Shown: piece by piece, positions 43,822-52,267 of the stretch
Layout of the letters: each line of letters opens with the position of its first letter
How positions within the stretch are numbered: position 1 is the stretch's first letter
Source: Brassicibacter mesophilus
GTDB taxonomy: Bacteria > Bacillota > Clostridia > Tissierellales > Proteiniboraceae
Assembly (NCBI RefSeq): GCF_050433385.1
Contig: NZ_JBNPXI010000002.1
Location: 124,001-188,000, forward strand
Length of the DNA: 64,000 nt
Direction of reading: 5' to 3'
Notes under the pieces: generated by a model
The model's database searches: none
What the model saw: the letters and a program-made list of their open reading frames with translations, nothing else
What the model was told of the DNA's origin: nothing
Program-made: the position numbers and the translations under genes

Positions 43822-43849
43822 TTTTTAAAATTAAAGATGTTTTAATTTT
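43809..43849 (+). terminator. Terminator at the recN end
   Basis: AAAACATCTTTAATT/AATTAAAGATGTTTT followed by AATTTT. The left arm overlaps the last codons of recN. Confidence 0.75.
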
Positions 43850-43990
43850 CTCTATAAAAGCTAGAAATACTGCCAATTTTATTTTTATAGTATATCTATA
43901 AAACGGAAATTGAGATTTTACTTAACATATTACTAAATAATTGTTCGGAATAATTGGACTCTAAAAAGGCTAAATTAACATTATAGAAAC

Positions 43991-44030
43991 CATTTTAATC
44001 TTCAGTTTTAAAAGAAGATTAATGTTTTTT
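43991..44030 (+). terminator. Second hairpin before spoIVB
   Basis: CATTTTAATCTTC / GAAGATTAATG with one bulged pair, then six T. GGAGGTG follows directly, with no start codon at a usual distance. Could be a terminator or leader attenuator for spoIVB. Confidence 0.5.
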
Positions 44031-44073
44031 GGAGGTGAATTAAAGACAAAGGGTAACGGGAGAGTGATTTTTT

Positions 44074-45393
44074 TTGAATAAAAGCCCACGTCAGAAAAAG
44101 CTTATTATTTATGTATTATTAGCTGTAGTTGCCATATACTCAATTCAAATTTTAAATATTATTAGCTATCCCTCCCAAATTGACGTAATAAAAGGACAAA
44201 GTAAAAAACTTGATTTTTTATTTCCATTTACGGTTGATATCAATGGAAACGAAAATAGAATTGTAGAGTTTAATAATAATTATGCAGAAAAATTAAATTT
44301 AGGATTGAAAAACACTTATGAATTTAAGACAATCAATAATGGAATAGCTCAGATAGGAATAAAAATTTTTGGGTTAGTGCCTGTTAAAAACGTAAAAGTT
44401 AATGTAATTGATCAGATTTATTTAGTTCCTGGAGGAGATGCAATAGGTGTAAAATTGAATACTAAAGGAGTATTAGTAGTTGGAACATCTGAAATCACAG
44501 ATGAGGGTGGAAATAAACATAATCCTGCTAAGGAAGCAGGAATAAGAATTGGAGATTCAATTATAGAAATAGATGGAGTAAAAGTGAAAGATGCTAATCA
44601 TGTAATAAGCTTGTTAAATAAAGTGAAAAATAAAAAAATAGAAATAAAGATAGAAAGAAATAATGCAACTTTTTCTACTAATGTTAAACCAGTAAAAAGT
44701 AATCAAGATGGTTGTTATAGATTAGGCATATGGGTTAGAGATAAAACTGCTGGGATAGGGACACTAACTTTTTATGATCCTAATTCAAAAAAGTTTGGAG
44801 CACTAGGGCATGCCATTACAGATATTGATACTGGTTCTCTCATGAAAATAGAAAATGGAGAGATTATGAAGGCTAAAGTTTCTTCTATTCAACAAGGAAA
44901 GAAAGGTAGTCCAGGTGAAATAAGAGGGATATTTTTTGAATCTGAGGATCTTCTAGGAAAGATTGAATCCAATACAACATTTGGAATATATGGGACTATG
45001 TATAATGGCAATCAGAATATATCACAAAAGAAAGAATTACCAGTTGGTCTTCAGAGTGAAATCAAACTAGGAAAAGCATATATTCTTACAACTACTCATG
45101 ATAATAAAGTTGAGAAATATGAAATTGAAATAGTTAAGTTGGAACGACAGAATATGCCGGAGTCTAAAAGTATGGTTATAAAAGTTACCGATAAAAGGTT
45201 AATAGATAAAACAGGTGGAATAGTTCAAGGAATGAGTGGAAGTCCTATAATGCAAAATGGAAAAATAATTGGAGCAATAACACACGTGTTTGTAAATGAT
45301 CCAACTAAAGGATATGGCTTGTATATTGAATGGATGCTAAAGGAAGCAGGGATTTTAGTAAATAGTAATAACGAATTTGCAAAATATGAATAA
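44074..45393 (+). CDS. spoIVB: SpoIVB signalling protease (S55)
   Basis: Forespore serine protease that triggers processing of pro-SigK in Bacillus. 439 residues. N-terminal helix (about 9-28), PDZ domain (AGIRIGDSIIEIDGVKVKDANHV), then the S55 peptidase domain with the His in FGALGHAITDIDTG and the catalytic Ser in GMSGSPIMQ. TTG 44074 follows GGGAGAGTG. Directly upstream of spo0A, as in most spore formers. Confidence 0.96.
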   Translation: MNKSPRQKKLIIYVLLAVVAIYSIQILNIISYPSQIDVIKGQSKKLDFLFPFTVDINGNENRIVEFNNNYAEKLNLGLKNTYEFKTINNGIAQIGIKIFGLVPVKNVKVNVIDQIYLVPGGDAIGVKLNTKGVLVVGTSEITDEGGNKHNPAKEAGIRIGDSIIEIDGVKVKDANHVISLLNKVKNKKIEIKIERNNATFSTNVKPVKSNQDGCYRLGIWVRDKTAGIGTLTFYDPNSKKFGALGHAITDIDTGSLMKIENGEIMKAKVSSIQQGKKGSPGEIRGIFFESEDLLGKIESNTTFGIYGTMYNGNQNISQKKELPVGLQSEIKLGKAYILTTTHDNKVEKYEIEIVKLERQNMPESKSMVIKVTDKRLIDKTGGIVQGMSGSPIMQNGKIIGAITHVFVNDPTKGYGLYIEWMLKEAGILVNSNNEFAKYE

Positions 45394-45405
45394 ACAGGGA
45401 AGACA

Positions 45406-45443
45406 AAAAGGAATACAGCAGATTAAAGCTGTATTCTTTTTTT
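45406..45443 (+). terminator. Terminator of spoIVB
   Basis: GAATACAGC/GCTGTATTC with an eight-base loop and seven T. Confidence 0.9.
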
Positions 45444-45621
45444 ATAATCCATAAGAAAGTCCTAGGTTTCCATAATAATAACTTTCTGTCAGTTAGATTT
45501 CAAAGATGGCTTCCTTAGTATATTGATGCTTCAATAGAAGTATTTTTTATTTTTAAAATTAAAAAAATTAGATAATTCAAAAAAAAATATTAAATTAACA
45601 AAACTAGGAAGGAGATGTTTA

Positions 45622-45663
45622 ATGTTTGTCGAATTAATAATTACAAAAGAAGTATGTAGTTGA
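45622..45663 (+). CDS. Candidate 13-codon leader ORF ahead of spo0A
   Basis: A very good ribosome site, AAGGAGATG, lies before ATG 45622. The reading MFVELIITKEVCS ends in TGA at 45661-45663, 27 bases before the spo0A start. The 0A box at 45627 lies within its codons. Spacing and ribosome site are those of a translated gene, but no homolog is known to me. It may be a regulatory leader peptide. Confidence 0.4.
   Translation: MFVELIITKEVCS
45627..45633 (+). promoter_or_regulatory. 0A box (Spo0A-binding site) upstream of spo0A
   Basis: TGTCGAA is an exact match to the Spo0A box core, 58 bases before the spo0A start, consistent with autoregulation. A single heptamer can occur by chance; location raises its weight. 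Confidence 0.6.
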
Positions 45664-45690
45664 AAAAAGATTTTCAGGGGGGGTAATTTA

Positions 45691-46497
45691 GTGAATAATC
45701 AAAAAATAAGTGTACTTATAGCGGATGATAATAAAGATTTTTGTAGTATCTTAAGCGAGTATTTGTCAACTCAAGACGATGTTGAGGTAGTTGGAATTGC
45801 GAAGGATGGGATTGAAGCGTTAGAATTGATAACTGAAAACAAACCAGATGTATTAGTTTTAGACATTATTATGCCTCATTTAGATGGACTTGGAGTCCTA
45901 GAAAAGCTTCATTCAATAGAATTAGATAAATTTCCTAAAATAATTGTTTTATCTGCAGTAGGACAAGATAAGATAACACAAAGAGCAATAAATCTAGGTG
46001 CTGATTATTATGTTGTAAAACCTTTTGACTTTGAGATTTTCATGAAAAGAATAAGACAGGTTACTGGAAGTACTCCAGCAATAATTGAAAGAAGAAAACA
46101 GATAGAAGTACCATCAGGGTTAGTAAATAGTGTTACAAGTTCAAAATCTCTTGAAGCAAAAATTACTAATATAATTCATGAAATAGGAGTTCCAGCTCAT
46201 ATAAAAGGGTACCTATACTTAAGAGAAGCAATAACTATGGTTGTTGATAATATAGAACTATTAAGTGCTGTTACCAAAGAGCTTTACCCAAATATTGCTA
46301 AAAAATTTAACACGACTCCAAGTAGAGTTGAAAGAGCAATAAGGCATGCAATAGAAGTTGCATGGAGCAGAGGTAAAGTAGATACTATAAATAATCTATT
46401 TGGATACACAGTTCATACTGATAAAGGAAAACCAACCAATAGCGAATTTATAGCAATGGTTGCTGATAAATTAAGATTAGAACAGAAGATTTCGTAG
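45691..46497 (+). CDS. spo0A: Sporulation master regulator Spo0A
   Basis: Response regulator, 268 residues. Receiver domain with acidic pocket IADDNKDF, phospho-acceptor Asp in VLDIIMPHLDGLG, Thr/Ser switch VLSAVG and KPFDFE. The C-terminal DNA-binding domain includes HEIGVPAHIKGYLYLREAI (recognition region) and TPSRVERAIRHAIEVAW, nearly invariant in the family. GTG 45691 follows GGGGGGG. It has no phosphorelay genes nearby, as usual in Clostridia, where orphan kinases phosphorylate Spo0A directly. Confidence 0.98.
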   Translation: MNNQKISVLIADDNKDFCSILSEYLSTQDDVEVVGIAKDGIEALELITENKPDVLVLDIIMPHLDGLGVLEKLHSIELDKFPKIIVLSAVGQDKITQRAINLGADYYVVKPFDFEIFMKRIRQVTGSTPAIIERRKQIEVPSGLVNSVTSSKSLEAKITNIIHEIGVPAHIKGYLYLREAITMVVDNIELLSAVTKELYPNIAKKFNTTPSRVERAIRHAIEVAWSRGKVDTINNLFGYTVHTDKGKPTNSEFIAMVADKLRLEQKIS

Positions 46498-46597
46498 TCT
46501 AGTGGTTTTAAAGGATAGGAAAAATAATAAACCAACCAATTTTTCATAATATATATAGAAAAGCTATTCCATAGCTATAAACTATTTATTTATACAA

Positions 46598-46655
46598 CAA
46601 AAAACCTTGTTATTTATTGGGTGTGGATTACATCAATAAATAACAAGGTTTTTTG
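46598..46655 (+). terminator. Strong terminator after spo0A
   Basis: 22 perfectly paired bases (CAAAAAACCTTG... / ...CAAGGTTTTTTG) with a 14-base loop. A and T runs at both ends make it bidirectional; it protects spo0A from the island behind it. Confidence 0.85.
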
Positions 46656-46686
46656 TGTGATAATAGTAACTCAATTTGAAAAATAG

Positions 46687-46788
46687 ATTGATGAATTTAT
46701 GTTGTATTGTGAAACAGAAGGATTAGCTCAAAAAACAAGGAGAGATATAGAGAATAGAAGCTATATCTTTTTTTATGCCTTAAAATAG
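46687..46788 (+). pseudogene. Possible remnant of a tyrosine-recombinase N-terminal domain
   Basis: A 33-codon frame without start or ribosome site reads DEFMLYCETEGLAQKT, resembling the core-binding domain of XerC/XerD-like integrases (pattern F-x2-YC-x3-GL-x2-KT). Nothing else of the enzyme remains. Weak call; chance similarity is possible. Confidence 0.25.
46743..46773 (+). terminator. Terminator-like hairpin
   Basis: AGATATAG/CTATATCT with a ten-base loop and seven T. It lies within the recombinase-like fragment, with no gene obviously using it. Confidence 0.5.
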
Positions 46789-47087
46789 GCAAAAAATATT
46801 TTACCATTTAGCTAATGTATGGTAAAATAAAAGATTTAGCACTTTTGTAATGAATCAATTAAACAAGTATATAATTATTTTCTATTACTTCTCTAAATTG
46901 TATATTTTCTTTTCTGAGAGCTGTTATAAATTATTTCAGTATTTTAAGTTAGCATAGCAAGGCTGAAAGTAAATGAAAATGTCTATAAACGAAATAAAAA
47001 TTCTATTTATTAGCAAAAAGCAGTAGAAATGCTGCCTTCCTAGATTAGATTTTATTTAAGAATAATGCCGATATTTAAGCTTTATAA

Positions 47088-47279
47088 TGGAATCCTAATA
47101 TTAAGGTTCTATCATGTCATATTTTAAGAAAATCTACTTTACAATATATTTATTTAGCTGGATATTCACTTTCTATAGGTTGTCTGCAATGTTTTTTTAG
47201 ATATGGCAGCACCGCAAGTGAAGCCATTTCAGGAATTCCCCTAATTCGCTTTATAAGAAAGTTGCGATTTAATTTTTAA
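47088..47279 (+). pseudogene. Coding-like fragment without a start
   Basis: About 63 codons with amino-acid composition of a real protein (contains LQYIYLAGYSLSIGCLQC and FRYGSTASEAISG) but no initiation codon with a ribosome site, and a stop directly upstream at 47085. Its end overlaps the minus-strand gene. Probably a 3' remnant of a lost gene; family not recognised. Confidence 0.3.
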
Positions 47280-47660
47280 TTTTGTATACCACATTATAGA
47301 AATAAAATATCCTATTATAGGAGAAAATCCGTACCCCATTAATGGAACTGAAAAGTTTCCAAATAATGTAGAAAATAAAAGAATTGCAGAATATAAACCT
47401 ATACATATTGAAGGTAGTTTATAGTTTTTTGGTGGAAACAATATAAAAGGTATTGGTAATATAACAAGAGAAACAACCCCTATATTCAATTTACTTGAAA
47501 CTACAAAATATGAAATCAATCCTATTATTAATAAACAAACAATATCTTGCATCCAAATGAAGGCTGGAATTTTATTGTAATACATTGCTACTGCTCCAAT
47601 AGTGATGGCAGGAGTTGTCATTATCAATGGAATAAAACTTAGTAATCTTAATTTTTTCAT
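47241..47660 (-). CDS. Small polytopic membrane protein, unknown
   Basis: 139 residues, four predicted membrane helices (about 7-28, 33-53, 58-78 and 85-125), basic C-terminus (KLKIKSQLSYKAN). Minus-strand ribosome site AAGGAG nine bases before the ATG at 47660 supports it as real. One of only three minus-strand genes in the window. I do not recognise the family; the run PIPFILFPPKNYKLP is its most distinctive part. An isolated gene within a decayed region, so recent acquisition is possible. Confidence 0.7.
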   Translation of the reverse strand: MKKLRLLSFIPLIMTTPAITIGAVAMYYNKIPAFIWMQDIVCLLIIGLISYFVVSSKLNIGVVSLVILPIPFILFPPKNYKLPSICIGLYSAILLFSTLFGNFSVPLMGYGFSPIIGYFISIMWYTKLKIKSQLSYKAN

Positions 47661-47816
47661 CGTTAAACTCCTTAAAAAACAAAAACTATGAATTTATCAT
47701 TCGAAAAATATACAAGTGTGTACTAGATTATATATTATCTATATGCTAATTATAACACTAAAAGGGATTGTGGAAAAATCATTATTCGAAATTGTTATAT
47801 GAAGCTGATTTAGATT

Positions 47817-47860
47817 ATTAAGATATTTGTTTAGCAATGACTAAGCAGAAATATCTTAAT
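47817..47860. repeat. Inverted repeat / hairpin
   Basis: ATTAAGATATTT and AAATATCTTAAT are exact complements, with TTAG/CTAA pairing inside. No T run; role unknown. Confidence 0.5.
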
Positions 47861-48092
47861 GTTCAAGATATTTTTATGTCTATAAGGTTATTTATAGTCA
47901 TAGAGAACTCTATCACAAAATTAGCGTTAAAAATATGAATTCAGAAGAAATTTTTGTTGCGATTTATATTTATAAAATGAATTAAGGTAAGTTAAAGGAC
48001 TTTTTTTAGATAGTTATATAATATTTTATTACTGTTTTAAACATAGCAAAAAAATATAATTACTATAGAGCAGAAATTCATAAAAATGCTTG

Positions 48093-48127
48093 CCCTCTCT
48101 CTGAATTATTGTTTGAAAGAGGGTTTT
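48093..48127 (+). terminator. Orphan terminator-like hairpin
   Basis: CCCTCTCTC/GAAAGAGGG followed by six T on the + strand, with no + strand gene upstream for 1.6 kb. It may end an unrecognised small RNA or be left from a deleted gene. Confidence 0.5.
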
Positions 48128-48139
48128 TTGCTTGGAAAA

Positions 48140-48349
48140 TTAACATACTGATAGAAAAGAACTAATAAAGCTGGAGTTGCTATAAAGTATAATTTCTTCT
48201 ATCATTTTATCTGTTAAGTTTAATTTTAATGTACTTGCATAGGTTTTTATGAATATTTTTTGAGTAAAAAATGGCATAGATTCTTTTTCTGCTTTCCGTG
48301 CAAATTCTAATATTAAACATAGAGTAGATTTAAAGGCTTGCAAGCTCAT
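48140..48349 (-). CDS. Hypothetical 69-residue protein
   Basis: A minus-strand ribosome site AGGAGG seven bases before the ATG (48349) is the main evidence. Sequence MSLQAFKSTLCLILEFARK, then FFTQKIFIKTYASTLKLNLTDKMIEEII, predicted mostly helical, no signal peptide, no family recognised. Could be a small regulator or a remnant. Confidence 0.5.
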   Translation of the reverse strand: MSLQAFKSTLCLILEFARKAEKESMPFFTQKIFIKTYASTLKLNLTDKMIEEIILYSNSSFISSFLSVC

Positions 48350-48723
48350 ATTGAATCCTCCTATTAAATATTTTTCCTACAATATAAATTCGTTAAACAT
48401 ATTAGAAATATGGTGTATTTTTGATGGTAAAACATTGAAAATATATACATAGTTTTACAATAATAATCATATTTGATTTTATCATAAATGATATATTTTG
48501 CTTGTATTGTTATCTAGTAATTGGTTAAAATAAAATATATAATTAGATATGATATGAAATTTCCACAAATTACGATAATAATGGTTAAAAACACTAGATA
48601 TATTCAAATTTACTTAATAAACTTATAATTATTGACTTTACTAATATGAACTATTGTAGTAAATTAATGTAGTGTGTAAAAATCAAAATAGACTGTCTCA
48701 GAACATGGTTTGGGGGATAATAA
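48350..48723. other. AT-rich intergenic region upstream of steA
   Basis: Nothing beyond very high A+T and short repeats of ATAT type. The steA promoter presumably lies here, but no hexamer pair is convincing. Confidence 0.55.
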
Positions 48724-49845
48724 ATGGTTATTAAAGGAACAGTTAAAAAAGATAGAAAAACTAAAAATCTTATAAAAAGGCTAAACCAAGGTGATATTGC
48801 AATAATTAGTCATAGAGATCTTGATGAAATTGCTGCTACTTCTTTAGTGGAAGCAAAGGTAAAGTGTATTCTTAACTTGGATAAAACCATAAGTGGAAAA
48901 TATCCTAATGAAGGCCCATCAATACTTTTAGAAGCAGGGATTCCTATTTTTGAAAGTCATGAAGAAGAACTATTTGAAAAATTTGTTGAAGGCGAAACGA
49001 TTGAATTATCAGATACGAAAATAATATCTAATGGAAATGTTCTTGGAACATGTGAAGAATTGGATAGAGTAAAAATTCAAGAACTCTTAGAAATAGGATA
49101 CCACAATATTGAAGTAGAGCTTGATAAATTTATCGAAAATACTCTTGATTATGCAAAAAAAGAAAAGGGATTAGTTTTAGGGAAAATACCAATCCCTAAA
49201 ATAAAAACTAAAATGCATAATAGACATGTATTAGTTGTTGTTAGAGGTAAAGACTATAAGAAAGACCTTATAGCTATACAAAACTATATAAGCGAAATGA
49301 ATCCTATATTAATCGGTGTAGATGGAGGAGGAGATGCACTCCTTGAATTTGGATATGTTCCTGATATAGTAATAGGAGATATGGATAGTGTTAGTGATAA
49401 ATGTTTAGGACTATCAAAAGAAATAATTGTACATGCATACACTAATGGTAAGGCACCTGGATTAGATAGAGTAAAAGAATTAGGGCTAGAAGCAAAAATA
49501 TTTCCTTCACCAGGAACAAGCGAAGATATTGCATTACTGTTAGCTTATTCAAACAATGCAGATCTAATAGTAGCAGTTGGTACACACAATAGTATGATAG
49601 ATTTCTTGGAAAAAGGTAGAAGTGGAATGGCTAGTACATTCCTAGTAAGATTAAAAGTAGGATCAAAATTAATTGATGCCAAAGGTGTAAATAAGCTTTA
49701 TAGAAGTAGTTTGAAAGCTAGATATGTAATAGGTTTAGGTATAGCTGCTTTAATACCTATTGTTGTAGTAAGTTTAATGTTTCCACCAACGAAAGAGCTT
49801 ATACAGTTGATTGGAATTAGGTTGAGAATTCTTTTTGGATTCTAG
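48724..49845 (+). CDS. steA: SteA-like protein (putative cytokinetic-ring/envelope protein)
   Basis: 373 residues. A central thiamin-pyrophosphokinase-like Rossmann region (LIGVDGGGDALLEFGYVPDIVIGDMDSVSD) and one C-terminal membrane helix (about 337-355) give the SteA architecture. SteA with SteB has been linked to septal cell-wall assembly in Actinobacteria. GGGGGA precedes the ATG. The next gene is SteB-like, and the pair is followed by envelope glycosyltransferase-type genes. Confidence 0.85.
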   Translation: MVIKGTVKKDRKTKNLIKRLNQGDIAIISHRDLDEIAATSLVEAKVKCILNLDKTISGKYPNEGPSILLEAGIPIFESHEEELFEKFVEGETIELSDTKIISNGNVLGTCEELDRVKIQELLEIGYHNIEVELDKFIENTLDYAKKEKGLVLGKIPIPKIKTKMHNRHVLVVVRGKDYKKDLIAIQNYISEMNPILIGVDGGGDALLEFGYVPDIVIGDMDSVSDKCLGLSKEIIVHAYTNGKAPGLDRVKELGLEAKIFPSPGTSEDIALLLAYSNNADLIVAVGTHNSMIDFLEKGRSGMASTFLVRLKVGSKLIDAKGVNKLYRSSLKARYVIGLGIAALIPIVVVSLMFPPTKELIQLIGIRLRILFGF

Positions 49846-49857
49846 GGAGGTGAAGAT

Positions 49858-50745
49858 GTGGTAACTAATTTAAAATATTACGTGTTAACAGTTGTATCAA
49901 TATTTCTTGCTCTAGCAATCGGAATTTATATTGGATTTATGTTTGATGCACAAGATATACTTTTATCACAAAAAGAAGATATTGTGGCTCAACTTGAAGA
50001 AAGATTTAACTATTTGAAAGAAGAAAATGAGAAAATAAAAAGTGACATTACTGATATTTCTGAGGAAAATAAAAGATTGTATGAGTTTAATAGAACTATA
50101 TATGGAGAAATTATTAAAGATAGATTAAATGGGGTTAAAATTTCTATCATAGAAACTAACGATGATTATATCTATACAGGTATAAAACAAACCCTTGAAG
50201 CTTCAGGTGCAGAAGTTACTTCTATTACTACAATAAAAGACAATCTTTTATCTGATAAAGATGCAATTGAGGCAGTATATAAAAAGATAAACAACGTTGA
50301 AGATATAGAAGGAGACGTAGTTAAATTAACTGTTGACCAGATAATGCAAGCAATTATATCAGGAGAGAATAGCGATATAGTACAATCATTAAACGATGAT
50401 GGAATTATTGATGCTTCAGGTTCATATATTCAACCGAGTGACTATATTATAATTGCTGGTGGAAGTAAAAATAAAGTAGAAGATAAAATTAATCTAATTG
50501 ATAATAGAATTATTGATCTTAGCAAAAAAACTAATGTACCTATAATAGGAATTGAAAAACAAAATGTTAAATTTAGTTATATTGAAAAATATAAAGATAA
50601 TAGGATATCAACTGTCGACAATGTAGATACGATAATTGGGAAAGTTGCTTTGATACTAGCTATGGATGGAAGACCTGGTAATTACGGTGTAAAGCCAAGT
50701 GCTGAAAGCTTGGTTCCAGATCCTAGTACTGCAATTTTTGATTAA
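49858..50745 (+). CDS. SteB/MctB-like membrane protein
   Basis: 295 residues. One N-terminal helix (about 8-28, with FLALAIGIYIGFMF), a coiled coil (about 38-80), then a Rossmann-like extracellular domain ending in PGNYGVKPSAESLVPDP. The family is often labelled copper transporter from MctB of Mycobacterium, but no Cys/His/Met metal cluster is present. The role is more likely that of SteB, partner of SteA. GTG 49858 follows GGGAGGTG. Confidence 0.82.
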   Translation: MVTNLKYYVLTVVSIFLALAIGIYIGFMFDAQDILLSQKEDIVAQLEERFNYLKEENEKIKSDITDISEENKRLYEFNRTIYGEIIKDRLNGVKISIIETNDDYIYTGIKQTLEASGAEVTSITTIKDNLLSDKDAIEAVYKKINNVEDIEGDVVKLTVDQIMQAIISGENSDIVQSLNDDGIIDASGSYIQPSDYIIIAGGSKNKVEDKINLIDNRIIDLSKKTNVPIIGIEKQNVKFSYIEKYKDNRISTVDNVDTIIGKVALILAMDGRPGNYGVKPSAESLVPDPSTAIFD

Positions 50746-50760
50746 CGGGGAGAGTTTTCA

Positions 50761-51441
50761 ATGAAAAAGAAAGGTAAGGTAGTTGCTGTTGTACCAGCAT
50801 ATAATGAAGAAAAATTTATTGAAGCTACAATTAATAATATTTCTAAAATAGATATAATTGATGAAATTGTGGTTGTAGATGATGGATCAACTGATCAAAC
50901 ATCAAAACTAGTTCATAATATGGGCATAAAACTTATTAGTTTAAAAGAAAATCGCGGTAAAGGCTATGCAATCAAAGTGGCAATTTCACAAATTAACTTT
51001 GATTATTTGGTATTGATTGATGGAGATTTAGGAAAGACTAGTGATGAAGTATATAAACTAATTTATCCTGTTATAAATGATGAAGCAGATGCCACAATAG
51101 CTAAGTTCAAAAAGGCCAAAAGAAAAGGTGGTTTTGGCCTTGTAAAAGGTTTAGCTAAGTACGGCGTTTACTTTTTTACTGGTAAGAAAATAGACACGAC
51201 TTTATCAGGACAAAGAGTGTATAAGAAGGAAGTAATTGATAAAATATCGTTTATACCAGATAGGTTTGGGATTGAATTAGCTATGACTGTAAATACATTT
51301 CGAAATGGATTTAGCATAAAAGAAGTAGATGTAGATATGACCCACAGAGAAACAGGTCGGGATATTAGTGGCTTTATTCACAGAGGAAAGCAATTTTTTG
51401 ACGTATTAAAAACTTTCATACAACTTTTATTTAGAAGGTGA
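50761..51441 (+). CDS. Glycosyltransferase family 2
   Basis: 226 residues, GT-A fold. VVAVVPAYNEEKFIEATI, the acidic VVDDGSTDQTSKLV, GKGYAIKVA and the DXD-like LIDGDLGKT. It most resembles dolichol-phosphate mannosyl- or polyprenyl-phosphate glycosyltransferases but has no C-terminal membrane segments. With the following MraY-like enzyme it suggests lipid-linked sugar synthesis. GGGGAG precedes the ATG. Confidence 0.88.
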   Translation: MKKKGKVVAVVPAYNEEKFIEATINNISKIDIIDEIVVVDDGSTDQTSKLVHNMGIKLISLKENRGKGYAIKVAISQINFDYLVLIDGDLGKTSDEVYKLIYPVINDEADATIAKFKKAKRKGGFGLVKGLAKYGVYFFTGKKIDTTLSGQRVYKKEVIDKISFIPDRFGIELAMTVNTFRNGFSIKEVDVDMTHRETGRDISGFIHRGKQFFDVLKTFIQLLFRR

Positions 51442-51445
51442 AATC

Positions 51446-52267
51446 ATGTTTACTAATCTCTTAGTTGCTATTATAAGTGTTTTGATTACTAAAATAACTA
51501 TACCTTTTGTTTATAATATGTTGTTAACAAACAAATGTACTGCTTTGAATTATAATAAAATAGAGATACCTTTAGGGATGGGTATTGTGTTTATTCTTAT
51601 TCAGACTATTGTTGTATATTTGTTATCATTATATTTAAAGATTAATGCTGTTCATTCTTTTTCTTACATTGTTTCAATGCTTTTAATTGGTGTAATTGGT
51701 CTTATAGACGATTTAATTGGAGAAAAAGATGTAAAAGGATTTAAAGGACATATAAAATCGTTAATAAAAGGTAAACTTACTACAGGGGGACTAAAGGCTG
51801 TTATTGGATTTGGAGCAGCTTTTCTTGTATCGATAGTTCTGTCTGATGGATACTTAAATATTGTTCTAAACACATTCATCATTGCTTTTTTTACTAACTT
51901 AGTGAATCTTTTTGATTTAAGACCAGGTAGGGCAAATAAAGCATTTTTATTTTTTTCCATAGTATTATTATTTACTGGACATGTAGAATCTTATAATTTT
52001 ATAATTTTTTCTGCAATAGGAATAATTATAATATATATGCCTTATGATTTAAAATCAAAAGCAATGATGGGTGATGTTGGGTCTAATGCTCTTGGTATAA
52101 CTCTGGGAGTTTATTGTATATTATCACAGTCTTTTATGTTTAGGTTAGTATATTTTATTTTATTAATAATACTACATATAATTGCTGAGTTTTACTCTTT
52201 TTCAAAAATTATAAGTAAAATTAAGTTTTTAAAATATATAGACGAATTTGGAAGAGATACTATGTAA
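51446..52267 (+). CDS. MraY/WecA-like glycosyl-1-phosphate transferase
   Basis: 273 residues, about eight to nine membrane helices. The catalytic Asp pair lies in LIGVIGLIDDLIGE, a second motif in NLVNLFDLRPGRANKA and a third in MMGDVGSNALGITLG. It transfers a phospho-sugar to a polyprenyl phosphate; smaller than MraY (about 320), so it belongs to a side branch. Starts four bases after the GT2 gene with GAAGGTG. Confidence 0.88.
   Translation: MFTNLLVAIISVLITKITIPFVYNMLLTNKCTALNYNKIEIPLGMGIVFILIQTIVVYLLSLYLKINAVHSFSYIVSMLLIGVIGLIDDLIGEKDVKGFKGHIKSLIKGKLTTGGLKAVIGFGAAFLVSIVLSDGYLNIVLNTFIIAFFTNLVNLFDLRPGRANKAFLFFSIVLLFTGHVESYNFIIFSAIGIIIIYMPYDLKSKAMMGDVGSNALGITLGVYCILSQSFMFRLVYFILLIILHIIAEFYSFSKIISKIKFLKYIDEFGRDTM

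Larger units (their letters stand above)
46498..47240. other. Gene-poor AT-rich stretch after spo0A
   Basis: It holds one strong terminator (46598-46655), a second hairpin, a short integrase-like reading (46687-46788) and a coding-like fragment (47088-47279) but no intact gene. I see no tRNA or promoter that I would defend. It looks like a decayed insertion zone. Confidence 0.6.
47661..48139. other. Intergenic stretch with hairpins only
   Basis: AT-rich, no frame with a ribosome site. It includes a hairpin at 47817-47860 and a terminator-like hairpin at 48093-48127. No gene call is supportable. Confidence 0.6.

Noticed and set aside
49858..50745. Annotation as a copper transporter
   Set aside because: No metal-binding cluster; the SteA neighbour and coiled-coil architecture favour a SteB-like role.
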